DNA of 19,748 bases from UBA710 sp051655145 (GTDB lineage: Bacteria > Bacillota_I > Bacilli_A > Mycoplasmatales > Metamycoplasmataceae). The notes beneath the pieces were generated by a model that ran no database searches, was not told where the DNA came from, and was given only the letters and a program-made list of their open reading frames with translations. The DNA is taken from assembly GCA_051655145.1 (NCBI GenBank), contig JBOFZK010000002.1, forward strand, positions 1-19,748, written 5' to 3'. Each line of letters opens with the position of its first letter. Position 1 is the stretch's first letter. The translations under genes were made by a program, and so were the position numbers. This document shows positions 8,946-16,905 of the stretch, one piece after another.

Positions 8946-9830
8946 ATGAAACAAACTTATTATGATGTTTTAGGGGTTAAGCCCACAGTAGATGGAAATG
9001 ATCTAAAAAAAGCTTATTATAAAAAAGCAAAATTATATCATCCTGATATTTGTAAAGATAAAGATGCTGGGAAAAAATTTGAAGAAGTTAATAATGCTTA
9101 TGAGATTTTAAGTGATCCGAAATCTCGAAAAGAATATGACCGAGAAATTTTAAATAATACCAATAATAGAACAAATAATGCTTCTGTTAGAAAAGAAGAA
9201 CAAAAACAACAAGCAACACATTCAATATACTCAATAATTGATTCTTTTTTAAATCAAAATGAATCAGTAAGTTATTATACTCAAGTAATAAATGATAACT
9301 TTAAATCATTTGAATCATGAATCATGGCATTTAACTATTTTTGAATGACATTTTGAATAGGCGGACAAAAAAGTATAAATTCTATTAAATATAAAAATAC
9401 TAAAAAAATATATAGAGCTTTTATTGAATCTTCTCTTTTCTTTTCAATAGAGAAAAAAATTAATCTTTTAATATTAACAAATATGGAAAATAAAGCAAAA
9501 CTAGAAAAAATAAGAGAGTTTATTGAAGAAAAAAACCAAAAATTATCTTCTTTACTAAAACAAAATCCTAATAAGGCATTTGTTTATGTTTTAAAAACAA
9601 TCAATAATAAAAACTTTTTTGATAAAGAATCTGATACTTGAATTTTTTTAATTTTAAATCATGATGTGATAAAACTTTTTGAATTATTTTCTAAAGTAGA
9701 TATTAAAAACGAAGAATTTAAAACTCCAAGAAAATGATTCTTTTGAAGACTAATAAAAAGATTTTTTATTATTATCATTTTATTAGCAATAATTTCTTCA
9801 TTTTCTGGTTGGTTATTTTCTATCTTTTAA
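8946..9830 (+). CDS. DnaJ-domain protein with C-terminal membrane anchor
   Basis: A 294-aa J-domain protein. Residues 1-67 form the J domain, with YYDVLGV at the start and the HPD motif at 32-34, needed to stimulate the ATPase of DnaK, then FEEVNNAYEILSDP. There is no Gly/Phe-rich region and no Cys-rich zinc domain, so this is not DnaJ itself. The middle is Asn/Lys-rich, with an aromatic stretch near residues 125-140. The last 31 residues end in a hydrophobic helix (FFIIIILLAIISSF), suggesting a tail anchor with the J domain in the cytoplasm. TGA at 9318-9320 and later ones read as Trp. It resembles the short DnaJ-like proteins of mycoplasmas such as MG002, but the likeness is in architecture only. 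No CIRCE heat-shock operator is seen upstream. Its stop overlaps the convergent lipoprotein stop. Confidence 0.8.
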
Positions 9831-9840
9831 ATAGAAAATA
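9814..9840. terminator. Hairpin carrying the overlapping stop codons of two convergent genes in its loop
   Basis: Perfect 10-bp inverted repeat TATTTTCTAT / ATAGAAAATA (9814-9823 and 9831-9840). The 7-nt loop CTTTTAA contains both stop codons, plus TAA at 9828-9830 and minus TAA at 9827-9829. Neither side has a T-run after the stem, so termination is plausible but not certain. It is the only structure between the two convergent genes. Confidence 0.5.
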
Positions 9841-11788
9841 CAAGATTAAAAGTTGGGAAAGTTCCTGTTGTAGGTTTATAAATAACTAAATCATTTTTTG
9901 AAGAAACAATAGTAATTTCGATCTTAAAAGTTTTTGTTTGAGCATTTGGAGAATTTAATAATTCTTTTACTTTATAAACAATTTTAAGTCCTGCATTAAT
10001 AACAATGTCTGAAGGAGGTATTCAATAATTAAGAGCATTATTTTTATCTAGTATTGAAAAATTTAATGGATCAATTTTAATTGGAGTATTTGATATTTGA
10101 CTTAAAATTCCTGCTGGAGAATATAAAAAATCTATTTGATCTTGATAAATATTTTTATACCCACCTATTAAAGAATTTAAAATTGGTTCTGCATCTTGAA
10201 AAACAATTTTTCCTTCTGAGTTTATATAAGTATTTTGTGGTCTTATAAATATTCCTGGTTTAGCTATATTTGTTGCATTTGGTGGAGTCATATTGCCAAT
10301 TGTTTTTTCTATAAAAAATAACTTTATTTGAACATCTATACTACCCAAATTATCATTATATGAATTTTCAAGAGGAGTAATTACTAATTTAAAATAATAA
10401 TTCTCATTTTCAGCTGGAGTTTTACCTAAAATTGTTTCTTGAAGAATTGAAAAAGTAGGGGCTGCAGGATCTGCTTCATAAAATTTTAATTCAGGAGGAA
10501 ATGTTATAGTTGAATTATTAATATTAGTTATAGGAGGAGTTAAGACAGGAGGAGTTATTTGTTTAGAAGTTATTTGTTTATTTTTAAATACTTTATAAAG
10601 ATTATCTACCGCTTCTAAAATTCCATCTTTTTCTTTTGGTGTTGCTCAACTAAAATTTATATTTAAAATTTTATTTGCAACTTTATTAGGGTTTTCTACA
10701 TCTACTTTACTTCCATCTGGTAATGTTAGTTGAAGGGAAGGGAAGACTCTAATTGTTCCTAAACTATCATTATTGGTAAGTTTATATTTAAATTGAGAAA
10801 GGTAATTAAAATAATTATTTGGATCATCAGTTGGATTTGGACCATATACTTCACCATCAAAAGGTTTGGGCGCATTACCAACCAATGTTTTCCCTGCAGT
10901 TAAACCATTTTTTATAATTACAAAAAGTTCTTTTAATGTTTTTTCATCATATATTGAAGAAGGGAATTGAGAGTTTTGAAGATTTGTTAAATTTGCTGCT
11001 GTTAAATATTCTGATAAATTAATTGAATTTGATGTTGTAGAACTTCAATAAAAATCAAAAATATCTGATAATTTTTTATTAGTTAAAAAGCCTGTTATTT
11101 TTATAGATTGAAGTTCTTGAAATTGTGTATTTATTGCTTGAGAATTACCAGAATTTAAAAAAGGTAATAATATATTTTTATTGTTTGCTACTATGTAATT
11201 TAAATTAAGTATTCCTGTTTCATTGTCTGCATTTATATTTTTTATTAAAATACCAAAATTAATATTATTTAAAGGATTAATTACAAAGTTTTCTTTAAGT
11301 ATTAATGATGAAAGAATATTAGAATTTTGAACACCTTTAGGATCATATGTAATTTTTGTTTTTGCATCTACAAAAATTTCGTTTGTTTCTTTTATTTGAT
11401 TTGGTGTTGCTGGCTTAAAACCAGAAACATTAAATGTTGTGCTTATATTGGCAGAAGGTTTTAATATTTCGTTTGTTTCAGCATTTTTAAGTTCAAAAGT
11501 TATATCAACAGAAGAATAATCTAATGAATATTTATAATCTAAAAAAACTGGAATAAAATTATTATTTATTTTATTTAGTGCTGGGACAAATTCTTTTGCT
11601 GATTCTATTGAATAAATACTATTCGCGTTTTTTGTTTCATTCGTTGGAAGAATTACATTTGAAAAACTAGAATAAGCTTTATCAATATTTTGTTGAGAAA
11701 AAGCATTTTCTTGAGTTACAGAGCAAGAAACAAAAGCAAAAGGTAATGGTATTAATGGAGTTAAAATTAGAAGATTTTTTTTCAACAT
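9827..11788 (-). CDS. Large surface lipoprotein, possibly related to the lipoprotein-17 group
   Basis: A 653-aa predicted lipoprotein. MLKK, a hydrophobic run (LLILTPLIPLPFAF) and VSC give Cys22 as the acylation site, so the mature protein would sit outside, tied to the membrane. I chose the ATG at 11788 rather than 11809 because AAAGGA lies 8 nt before it and the signal peptide then starts correctly. Two stretches look like repeats of one fold, each ending in a short beta motif before a Gly-Phe pair (FNVSGFKPA near residue 115 and IKITGFLTN near 235), a pattern that recalls the mycoplasma lipoprotein-17 domain. The rest is Asn/Thr/Pro-rich with many predicted strands. I see no homopolymer tract in the coding start or promoter to suggest phase switching. 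Function unknown. Confidence 0.75.
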
Positions 11789-11829
11789 AATATAGTCCTT
11801 TCCTAGCAAAATATTTTAAATATTATTAA

Positions 11830-11840
11830 ATTATATTATA
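11830..11840 (-). promoter_or_regulatory. Overlapping -10 boxes of the large lipoprotein gene
   Basis: Two overlapping TATAAT copies on the minus strand (11835-11840 and 11830-11835), about 42-47 nt before the ATG and upstream of the AAAGGA ribosome site. No clear -35. The plus-strand TIR-like gene starts 40 nt away, so this short divergent spacer must also hold its promoter. Confidence 0.45.
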
Positions 11841-11879
11841 AATGTTAAAATTATTAAAATTAACAATTGGAGAAATAAT

Positions 11880-12449
11880 ATGAACACACACAAAATTTAT
11901 ATATCGCATTCTGATAGTCAAGAAGGATTAATTTTATTTGAAAAAGTTAAAAAGGCTGTTAACGAATTAGGAAAAGAGGTAGTTCATTTAGGAGAAAAAA
12001 CTAGAGAACTTACTAAAGTTGACAGAGACTGAAATAAAATTTATTCTACTATCGTTTCTTGTGATACAACAATCGTAATTTTAACAAAAGACTTATTAAA
12101 AGAAAACAAAAAGGATTTATTAGGTGGAATTATGGAGCAAGAAATAAAAGGCTCTCTATTTAATAATAATATGAAAGATATAAGCGGGGTTATTTTATTA
12201 TTAACTGATGAATTTAAAAAAGAATATTTTGATGTTGAAAAAAATAAAAATATTCGTTTTCCATTAATTGATAATAATATTGATAATATTAATCCTTGCA
12301 GAAAATCAAATGACGACTATCCTGGTTTCTTATATGCAGTAGATGTTAAAAACTTTTTCAAATATCCTACTCTTTATTTAAAAAGATCTGAAAAAATTAG
12401 AGACAGACAAAGAGAATTAAGAATTTACGGAATTGAATTAGCTATTTAA
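11880..12449 (+). CDS. TIR-like domain protein (possible NAD-consuming or signalling TIR)
   Basis: A 189-aa soluble protein without signal peptide or membrane helix. The order of elements looks like a TIR or ThsB-like TIR fold: strand KIYISHS (5-11), a helix and GKEVVHL (31-37), then WNKIYSTIVSCDTTIVILT (51-69), then the Glu-bearing helix GGIMEQEIK (82-90) and strand VILLLTD (104-110). In enzymatic TIRs a Glu in that helix is catalytic; E86 or E88 would be the candidate. The related nucleoside deoxyribosyltransferase fold is the main alternative, but ISHS at the first strand favours TIR. TGA at residue 51 reads as Trp. GGAG lies 7 nt before the ATG. The gene ends 8 nt inside the convergent membrane-protein gene. 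TIR proteins in bacteria serve phage defence or alter host signalling; nothing here shows which. Confidence 0.5.
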
Positions 12450-13287
12450 ATTTTTTATAAATTATTTGTTGAAATTTGTCCTGATAGAAATTAATTTCTT
12501 TGGGGCTTTTTTCTTTTTTATCAAATGTAAAAAAGTTTTTTAAAAATATAAAAATTAAAATTGTTATTCATACTAATGAAAAAGCCAATACTGGAACATA
12601 TGGTCAAGGCACATTAAAAATCTTTGTAACTTGCCCATATTGTCCCCCTGCTGGGTTCCAATCTTGCTCAACTAATCCTGTTGCATTATTAACTACTCCA
12701 AAGAATAAAATAAATATTCCTACATAACTAAAATATCCTGCTGCAAATAAATGAGCTGATAAAGCAGATTTTAATGTAAAAGTTTTACTATTGATAATAA
12801 CTAAAAAAGATAACATTAATGAATATCAATGCATTGCAAAATATAAATTATTAAAGAAAATATAATCAATTATTGATGATGTTCCATATATATTTTCGTT
12901 TGATCCTAATGTTTCAAACATTATTTGACCATAAATTGTTATAGATGCTCCTACAATTCCAAATAAGGCTAAAACCTTAGCGATGTTTCTTGTTCTATCA
13001 AAAATAAGGCTTAATGGCAAAGCTACACTAATAAAGGGGCATAGATCAAGAAGAAAGGCTTTAGATATTAATGTGCTTTTGCTTAGGTTAGAAGGAATAA
13101 GCCCAATTAATTCCATAATATCGCCCATTCATCTGTAAGTAATAAAATAAACTATACAGCCTATCGAAGTTATTGAATAAAAATAATAATTAGTAGTCAC
13201 TTTTTTTATATATGGATTTATAAAAAAGAGAATTAATATTAATATTGCTGTTGAAATTGCAAGATAAAAACCTATTCCTGGAAACAT
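12442..13287 (-). CDS. Polytopic membrane protein of unknown function
   Basis: A 281-aa protein with about seven hydrophobic helices: near residues 3-20, 28-48, 72-92, 97-115, 150-168, 175-198 and 235-260. The tail is Lys-rich and cytoplasmic (KKEKSPKEINFYQDKF). Conserved-looking residues sit at or near the membrane: RWMGD, FFNNLYFAMHW, and a loop EQDWNPAGGQYGQ. The layout loosely recalls the YwaF/TMEM164-like group of seven-helix proteins, but I do not recognise a diagnostic motif. TGA codons at 12604, 12817 and 13129 read as Trp, and one normal TGG occurs in DWNP. It overlaps the end of the TIR-like gene by 8 bp. Its ATG lies in a 15-bp inverted repeat, 10 nt after a -10 box, with no ribosome site. 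Confidence 0.7.
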
Positions 13288-13329
13288 ATTAATAAATATT
13301 ATAAACTTTTTATGTTATTAATATGTTTC
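13281..13329. repeat. 15-bp perfect inverted repeat around the glycosyltransferase stop and the membrane-protein start
   Basis: Arms GAAACATATTAATAA (13281-13295) and TTATTAATATGTTTC (13315-13329), separated by 19 bp. One arm holds the ATG of the membrane-protein gene (13285-13287); the other holds the last codons of the glycosyltransferase. The spacer carries the glycosyltransferase stop (13310-13312) and a TATAAT (13298-13303). No T-run follows, so it is not a standard terminator; operator or start-site hairpin are possible. Confidence 0.6.
13298..13303 (-). promoter_or_regulatory. Predicted -10 box of the membrane-protein gene
   Basis: TATAAT on the minus strand, 10 nt before the ATG at 13287, predicting a leader of about 4 nt. 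It sits in the spacer of the 15-bp inverted repeat, where a bound protein or a hairpin could control it. Confidence 0.45.
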
Positions 13330-14731
13330 ATAATTGTTTTGTTTCTGATTTAACTTCTTCAAGTTGATTTTGACTATAAATAGAAATTATTCTATTATCA
13401 GTTAAAAGAGGTTCAATTTTTTTATAAAAATTCACATGAGTAATCATTGAAAAATCTTGGGCCATTATTTTGTTTGTTGTTATTTCAAAATCATAACTAG
13501 TATTGTCATAATATATACCTACACTTAAACCAAAAGAAAAAGCATAATTTAATATATATTTTCTTTGTTCTAAAGTTAGAATTTCATTATGAATAAAAAG
13601 CATTTTTATTTTTTTGTTGTTTTTATTTATAAAATTAATTATTTCTGCTCTTTTATTAGAATTAATATAAACAAAACAATTTTTAGGAAATTTTTCTAAA
13701 TTTAAATTGTCATCAATAATGAAAACTTTTTTATTTTTAAGTTTTAATGGCTTGTTGTCTTTATATATTTTTTTAGGTTTATAAAAAATAAATTTAAAGA
13801 ATATATGAGAAAGAAATTTTCAGTGCATTTGAGAAATTTGAAAATATAAATTATAACTAGAAATAAGAGAAAAGGCGTCTGCTAAAACAAGGTTAGATAT
13901 TTTTTTACTATATCCATAATGTTTTTTTAGTAAAACTAAAACTCATAATGGTTGTATTAAAATGGAATTAATAGATTCAATTACTTTTGTATCTTTTAAT
14001 TTTCCATTTTTTTCAAGGTTTGAAATAAAATAAGACATTTGTTTTTTAATAGAAATAAGATCTCATATTTTATTTTTATTAAAAGAGGAAATATGATTTC
14101 CATTCGGATATCTGCAATAGTTATAAACTACATTTTTTATTATTTTTATTTTTTTAGCTTCTAAGAAAAAATAATTAATAATTAAGTCTTCATAGACTCA
14201 ACCAGGCAAAAATTTCGGACAATTCTTAATTATATCTGTTTTGCCAATTCACCCTCAAGGAACACAAATATTTCATTCGAAAAAATTATCTTTTTCTACT
14301 TTTTTACTATTATTTCTTTGAACTAAAAATGCTGTTTTATGTTTTTGATTAAAAATAACATTGCTTTTCCCAAAAACTATATCTTGCTTTTCATTTTCAC
14401 AATTATCATAAAGAGTTTTTAATGCTTCTTTTTCTAAAAAGTCATCTGCATCAACAAAAGTAATATAAATTCCTTTTGCTTCTGATATTAAAAGATTCCT
14501 AACACAAGCTATACCACTATTTTTTTGTGTAATTACTCTTATTTTAGAATCTAAAGTTTGATAATATTCTAATATTTTTAACGAGTTGTCTGTTGAACCA
14601 TCATTTACAACAATAATCTCAATATCTTTAAAACTTTGCTCAATTATTGCATCAAGGCACGCAGGAAGACCCTTTTCTTCGTTATAACATGCAATTAATA
14701 CAGATATTTTTGGTCTAGTTTCAGAATTCAT
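13310..14731 (-). CDS. Family 2 glycosyltransferase
   Basis: A 473-aa enzyme with an N-terminal GT-A fold of Pfam Glycos_transf_2. SVLIACYNEEKGLPACL (10-26), VVNDGSTDNS (41-50), NSGIACVRN (71-79) and TFVDADDF (91-98), holding the DxD metal and nucleotide-sugar site, are all present. GWVYEDLIIN further on resembles the WxED acceptor/base motif of this family. The last 230 residues are Lys/Ile/Asn-rich, of no recognised domain, with perhaps one amphipathic segment. No transmembrane helix is clear, so it likely acts on the inner face, adding sugars to glycolipid or a surface polysaccharide. Several TGA codons read as Trp. It has no ribosome site. The promoter lies between it and the 5S gene. Donor and acceptor cannot be told from sequence. 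Confidence 0.9.
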
Positions 14732-14737
14732 ATATAA

Positions 14738-14746
14738 ATGATATCA
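14738..14746 (-). promoter_or_regulatory. Extended -10 promoter placing the glycosyltransferase start at its ATG
   Basis: TGATATCAT on the minus strand is an extended -10 (TGn plus TATCAT). The ATG begins 7 nt after the box, where RNA polymerase normally starts, so the mRNA would be leaderless. It lies only about 10 nt beyond the U-run that ends the 5S gene. Confidence 0.5.
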
Positions 14747-14760
14747 AAATTGAATAAAAA

Positions 14761-14864
14761 AAAGCAGCGTCCTATTTTCCCATCACTGGTATTTTCGGCG
14801 ATTAAAGGCTTAACTACTGAGTTCGGAATGGTATCAGGTGCTCCCTTTATCTATGGCTACCATA
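14761..14864 (-). rRNA. rrf: 5S ribosomal RNA, isolated gene
   Basis: About 103 nt of 5S rRNA on the minus strand. The conserved loop region ACCATTCCGAACTCAG, followed by AGTTAAGCC, and the later segment ATCGCCGA with GATGGGAAAATAGGACGCTGC are diagnostic. The ends GGTAGC and GCTGCT pair as helix I. The ends are placed by that pairing and by the -10 box, and may be off by a few bases. No 23S or 16S sequence adjoins: the gene lies between a dUTPase and a glycosyltransferase. 5S genes split from 16S-23S are known in some hominis-group mycoplasmas. A run of 8 T follows helix I and probably ends transcription. Confidence 0.95.
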
Positions 14865-14868
14865 AATT

Positions 14869-14874
14869 ATTATA
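14869..14874 (-). promoter_or_regulatory. Predicted -10 box of the 5S rRNA gene
   Basis: TATAAT on the minus strand ends 5-6 nt before the predicted 5' end of the 5S rRNA, the spacing expected for its own promoter. No clear -35 is seen at 17 nt (ATTATT). Confidence 0.55.
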
Positions 14875-14889
14875 TACTAAAATAAAAAA

Positions 14890-15372
14890 TTAATAATTAT
14901 TTTTTATTCTTAAAAAATTTGTTTTATTTTTACTGATATATCCTTCTATTAAATCTTGTTCATTTATTCCGATTAGTGAGCCTAAGCCAAAATATAATTC
15001 TATTATTCTTTTTAAATCATTTGCTTTTTGTGATTTGAAAAAAATATTTATTTGATTATATATTTCTATAAATTGATTGTCAATATCTTTTGAAAATAAA
15101 ATACTTTCAATCTCAGGACTTAAGTTTAGATCTAAGGCAAAGGAAAACAAAAAATGTAAACCATCGCTATATTCTTCGATAATTTTTTTTTGTTCTATTT
15201 TTTTATTCTTTTTTCAATATTTAAAAGATTGTATTTCATTTGCTAATTCAGAAAGCTCTACATATAATGCAAGAATTCTTTTGCTTCAAACATTTTCATC
15301 ATTTATTAAATGAACTTTTTTAATTTCATCATCTAATAATTTTTGATATTCTAGCAATTTTGATATATTCAT
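14890..15372 (-). CDS. Dimeric all-alpha dUTP diphosphatase (dUTPase_2 family)
   Basis: A 160-aa enzyme that would hydrolyse dUTP to dUMP and pyrophosphate, keeping uracil out of DNA and supplying dUMP. It belongs to the all-alpha MazG-like superfamily, not the trimeric beta-barrel dUTPases. The two metal-binding motifs are ExxE in VELSELANE (E39, E42) and ExxD in EEYSDGLHF (E67, D70), 25 residues apart, with FKYW between them, all typical of this family. Two TGA codons read as Trp (residues 29 and 53). The ATG at 15372 is 2 nt after the greA stop, with no ribosome site of its own, so translation is probably coupled to greA. Related MazG-type enzymes acting on other dNTPs are the alternative. 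Confidence 0.85.
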
Positions 15373-15374
15373 TT

Positions 15375-15851
15375 TTATTTACTAATTGATTCAATTTTAA
15401 TTTTATAGTTTGGATTTGCTTCAATTTCTACTACATCTCCAACTGATTTATGAAGCGCTGCTATTCCAAGAGGAGAAGATGAAGAAATTTTGTTTTCAAA
15501 AGGATTTGCTTCAAGTGTATTAACTATTTGAATTGAATGGCTTTTATCAGTAGATAAATTTTTAAAAGTTACTTTTGAAAAAAGAGAAACTTGATTTATT
15601 GTTGATGAAACGCCCGAAATAATTTCTGCATGATCAATTAAATTTTCTAATTCAGAAATTTTATCTTCTATTATTCCTTGTTTTTCTCTTGCAGCTTCAT
15701 ATTCTGCATTTTCAGATAAATCCCCGTTTTCTCTAGCTATTTTAATTTCTTCAATTGTTTTAACTCTTTCAACATCAATTAAATGTCTTAATTCTTTTTT
15801 TAATTCCTCTAATTTTTGTTTTGTTATTTGAACTTTTTCGTTTGTTTTCAT
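15375..15851 (-). CDS. greA: Transcription elongation factor GreA
   Basis: A 158-aa factor that enters the secondary channel of RNA polymerase and triggers cleavage of backtracked RNA. The N-terminal coiled coil (about 1-75) carries the tip motif ENGDLSENAEY with its acidic residues, directly followed by EAAREKQGIIEDKI. The C-terminal FKBP-like domain has VTFKNL, EANPFENKISSSSPLG and a final VGDVVEIE. Length and motifs are standard. It is the first gene of a short operon with the dUTPase. There is no strong ribosome site before the ATG; the leader is A-rich. Confidence 0.96.
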   Translation of the reverse strand: MKTNEKVQITKQKLEELKKELRHLIDVERVKTIEEIKIARENGDLSENAEYEAAREKQGIIEDKISELENLIDHAEIISGVSSTINQVSLFSKVTFKNLSTDKSHSIQIVNTLEANPFENKISSSSPLGIAALHKSVGDVVEIEANPNYKIKIESISK

Positions 15852-15872
15852 AATTTTTTCTTTTTATTTTCC

Positions 15873-15899
15873 ATTCTATATATTTTCTTATTTTATCAA
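15873..15899 (-). promoter_or_regulatory. Weak candidate promoter of greA
   Basis: TTGATA (15894-15899) and TAGAAT (15873-15878) on the minus strand with a 15-bp spacer, about 21 nt before the greA ATG. The spacer is short, and TATATA overlaps the -10, so the assignment is tentative. Confidence 0.3.
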
Positions 15900-15907
15900 A
15901 AGAAACA

Positions 15908-15926
15908 AACAAATTTTTATTTTGTT
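15908..15926 (-). terminator. Weak candidate terminator after the methyltransferase-like gene
   Basis: Minus strand AACAAA / TTTGTT (6 bp, 7-nt loop), followed by TGTTTCTTTT. It overlaps the stop codon of the gene ending at 15925. The stem is short and AT-rich. Confidence 0.3.
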
Positions 15927-16605
15927 AATTAACTATTAGGAAAAACCCTTTATCTCAATTTAATAAATCGAATTTTGCTTTAGATTTAGATAAATAGTTG
16001 AAGAGTTCTTTCTTTTGTTTTTTGTTTTTATTTGCGTTTGCAATAATAAACATTCCTTTTTCTTTTAACTTATCTTTATTATTTAAATAATCATTAAAAT
16101 AGTTTTGAGAATTTAAAATTAAAATAGTATCAAATATATTTTCTGAAGCGCTTTCATTTAAGAATGTATTAGTTATATTATTTTCATTACAATACTTTTC
16201 AATTAAATCAATATTTTGTTGTTGTTCTTGATAGAAAAAAGTCTTTCCAGTTTTTTTTATAAGGGATAAAATTTCATAAGGGTTATTATCATTAATAAAA
16301 AGAATATTTTCATAATTATTTTTTATAATTGTATTAATACAAAATTCTATTGTTTCATCTGAATTCATGGAATTTGCAAAAAGACTTTTAAGTTCGAAAT
16401 CTACTTCAAATAAATCTTCTCTTTTCAAAACTTTTTCATGATCTAAAGAATTAACTTCTTTTTCTAATAAGGCTCTTTGCCCTTCTTTTAATTTTTTTCT
16501 TAATAAGAATGCTTTTGTAAAAAAAAATGCACCTGTAATTAAACCAATTGTCGCTACAATAATAACTGAAATTATTAAAATTTGTCTTATTTGATCATTT
16601 GACAT
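15925..16605 (-). CDS. Membrane-anchored methyltransferase-like protein of unknown function
   Basis: A 226-aa protein with one strong N-terminal helix (about 8-32, IISVIIVATIGLITGAFFF) and a basic RKKLKEGQ stop-transfer segment, so the rest is cytoplasmic. The soluble part alternates strands and helices like a Rossmann-type class I methyltransferase: ENILFINDN, TFFYQEQ, DTILILN, GMFIIAN and a final GFFLIVN. The usual Gly-rich SAM loop (GxGxG) is replaced by INDNNPYE, so catalytic ability is doubtful. A family of putative methyltransferases like this is annotated in mycoplasmas; my assignment rests on fold pattern only. TGA at 15955 reads as Trp and extends the protein by ten residues to the TAA at 15925. 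It starts 6 nt after the DUF1292-like stop and probably shares its transcript. Confidence 0.6.
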
Positions 16606-16611
16606 TTGAAT

Positions 16612-16899
16612 TTATTCCTCATCAAAATCTTCATCATCTATTTCATCATCAAACTCATCTTCATCAGTTTCATCTAAAGAATCTAAATATTCATTATATA
16701 TAGTTTCTATAATATCTATTTCTTCTTCTGGAACTGGAAGGATTTCGTTTTTATCATTAACAATTGCAGGGTAAATTGCTCCATCTAATGAATAAAGGAT
16801 GTAATCATCTCCTGCTTCATTAAAAGCAAAAACAACTTTTGCTTTCTTTTCTTCTCCATTTTCAAGGAAAATAGTAATTTCTTCTTCGTTTTTTTTCAT
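16612..16899 (-). CDS. Small acidic DUF1292-like protein
   Basis: A 95-aa protein. Residues 7-60 have the beta-rich pattern of DUF1292 (YrzB-like): ITIFLENGEEKKAKVVFAF, then DDYILYSLD and the PVPEEE turn. The last 35 residues are almost all Asp and Glu (tail DDEIDDEDFDEE). Function of the family is unknown. There is no ribosome site. The start codon lies 6 nt after an extended -10 box, so the mRNA is probably leaderless. It is followed at 6 nt by the methyltransferase-like gene. Confidence 0.75.
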   Translation of the reverse strand: MKKNEEEITIFLENGEEKKAKVVFAFNEAGDDYILYSLDGAIYPAIVNDKNEILPVPEEEIDIIETIYNEYLDSLDETDEDEFDDEIDDEDFDEE

Positions 16900-16905
16900 A
16901 TTAAA

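Noticed and set aside
11788..11809. Earlier ATG at 11809 as start of the large lipoprotein
   Set aside because: It would put seven extra residues before the signal peptide, and the AAAGGA ribosome site lies inside that extension, correctly spaced for the ATG at 11788.
12500..12727. Plus-strand frame of 75 codons after the TIR-like gene
   Set aside because: It is antisense to the membrane-protein gene, whose frame has clear helices and extends beyond it on both sides.
14700..14900. A complete rRNA operon around the 5S gene
   Set aside because: Both sides are protein genes with good motifs (glycosyltransferase and dUTPase); no 23S or 16S sequence is visible.
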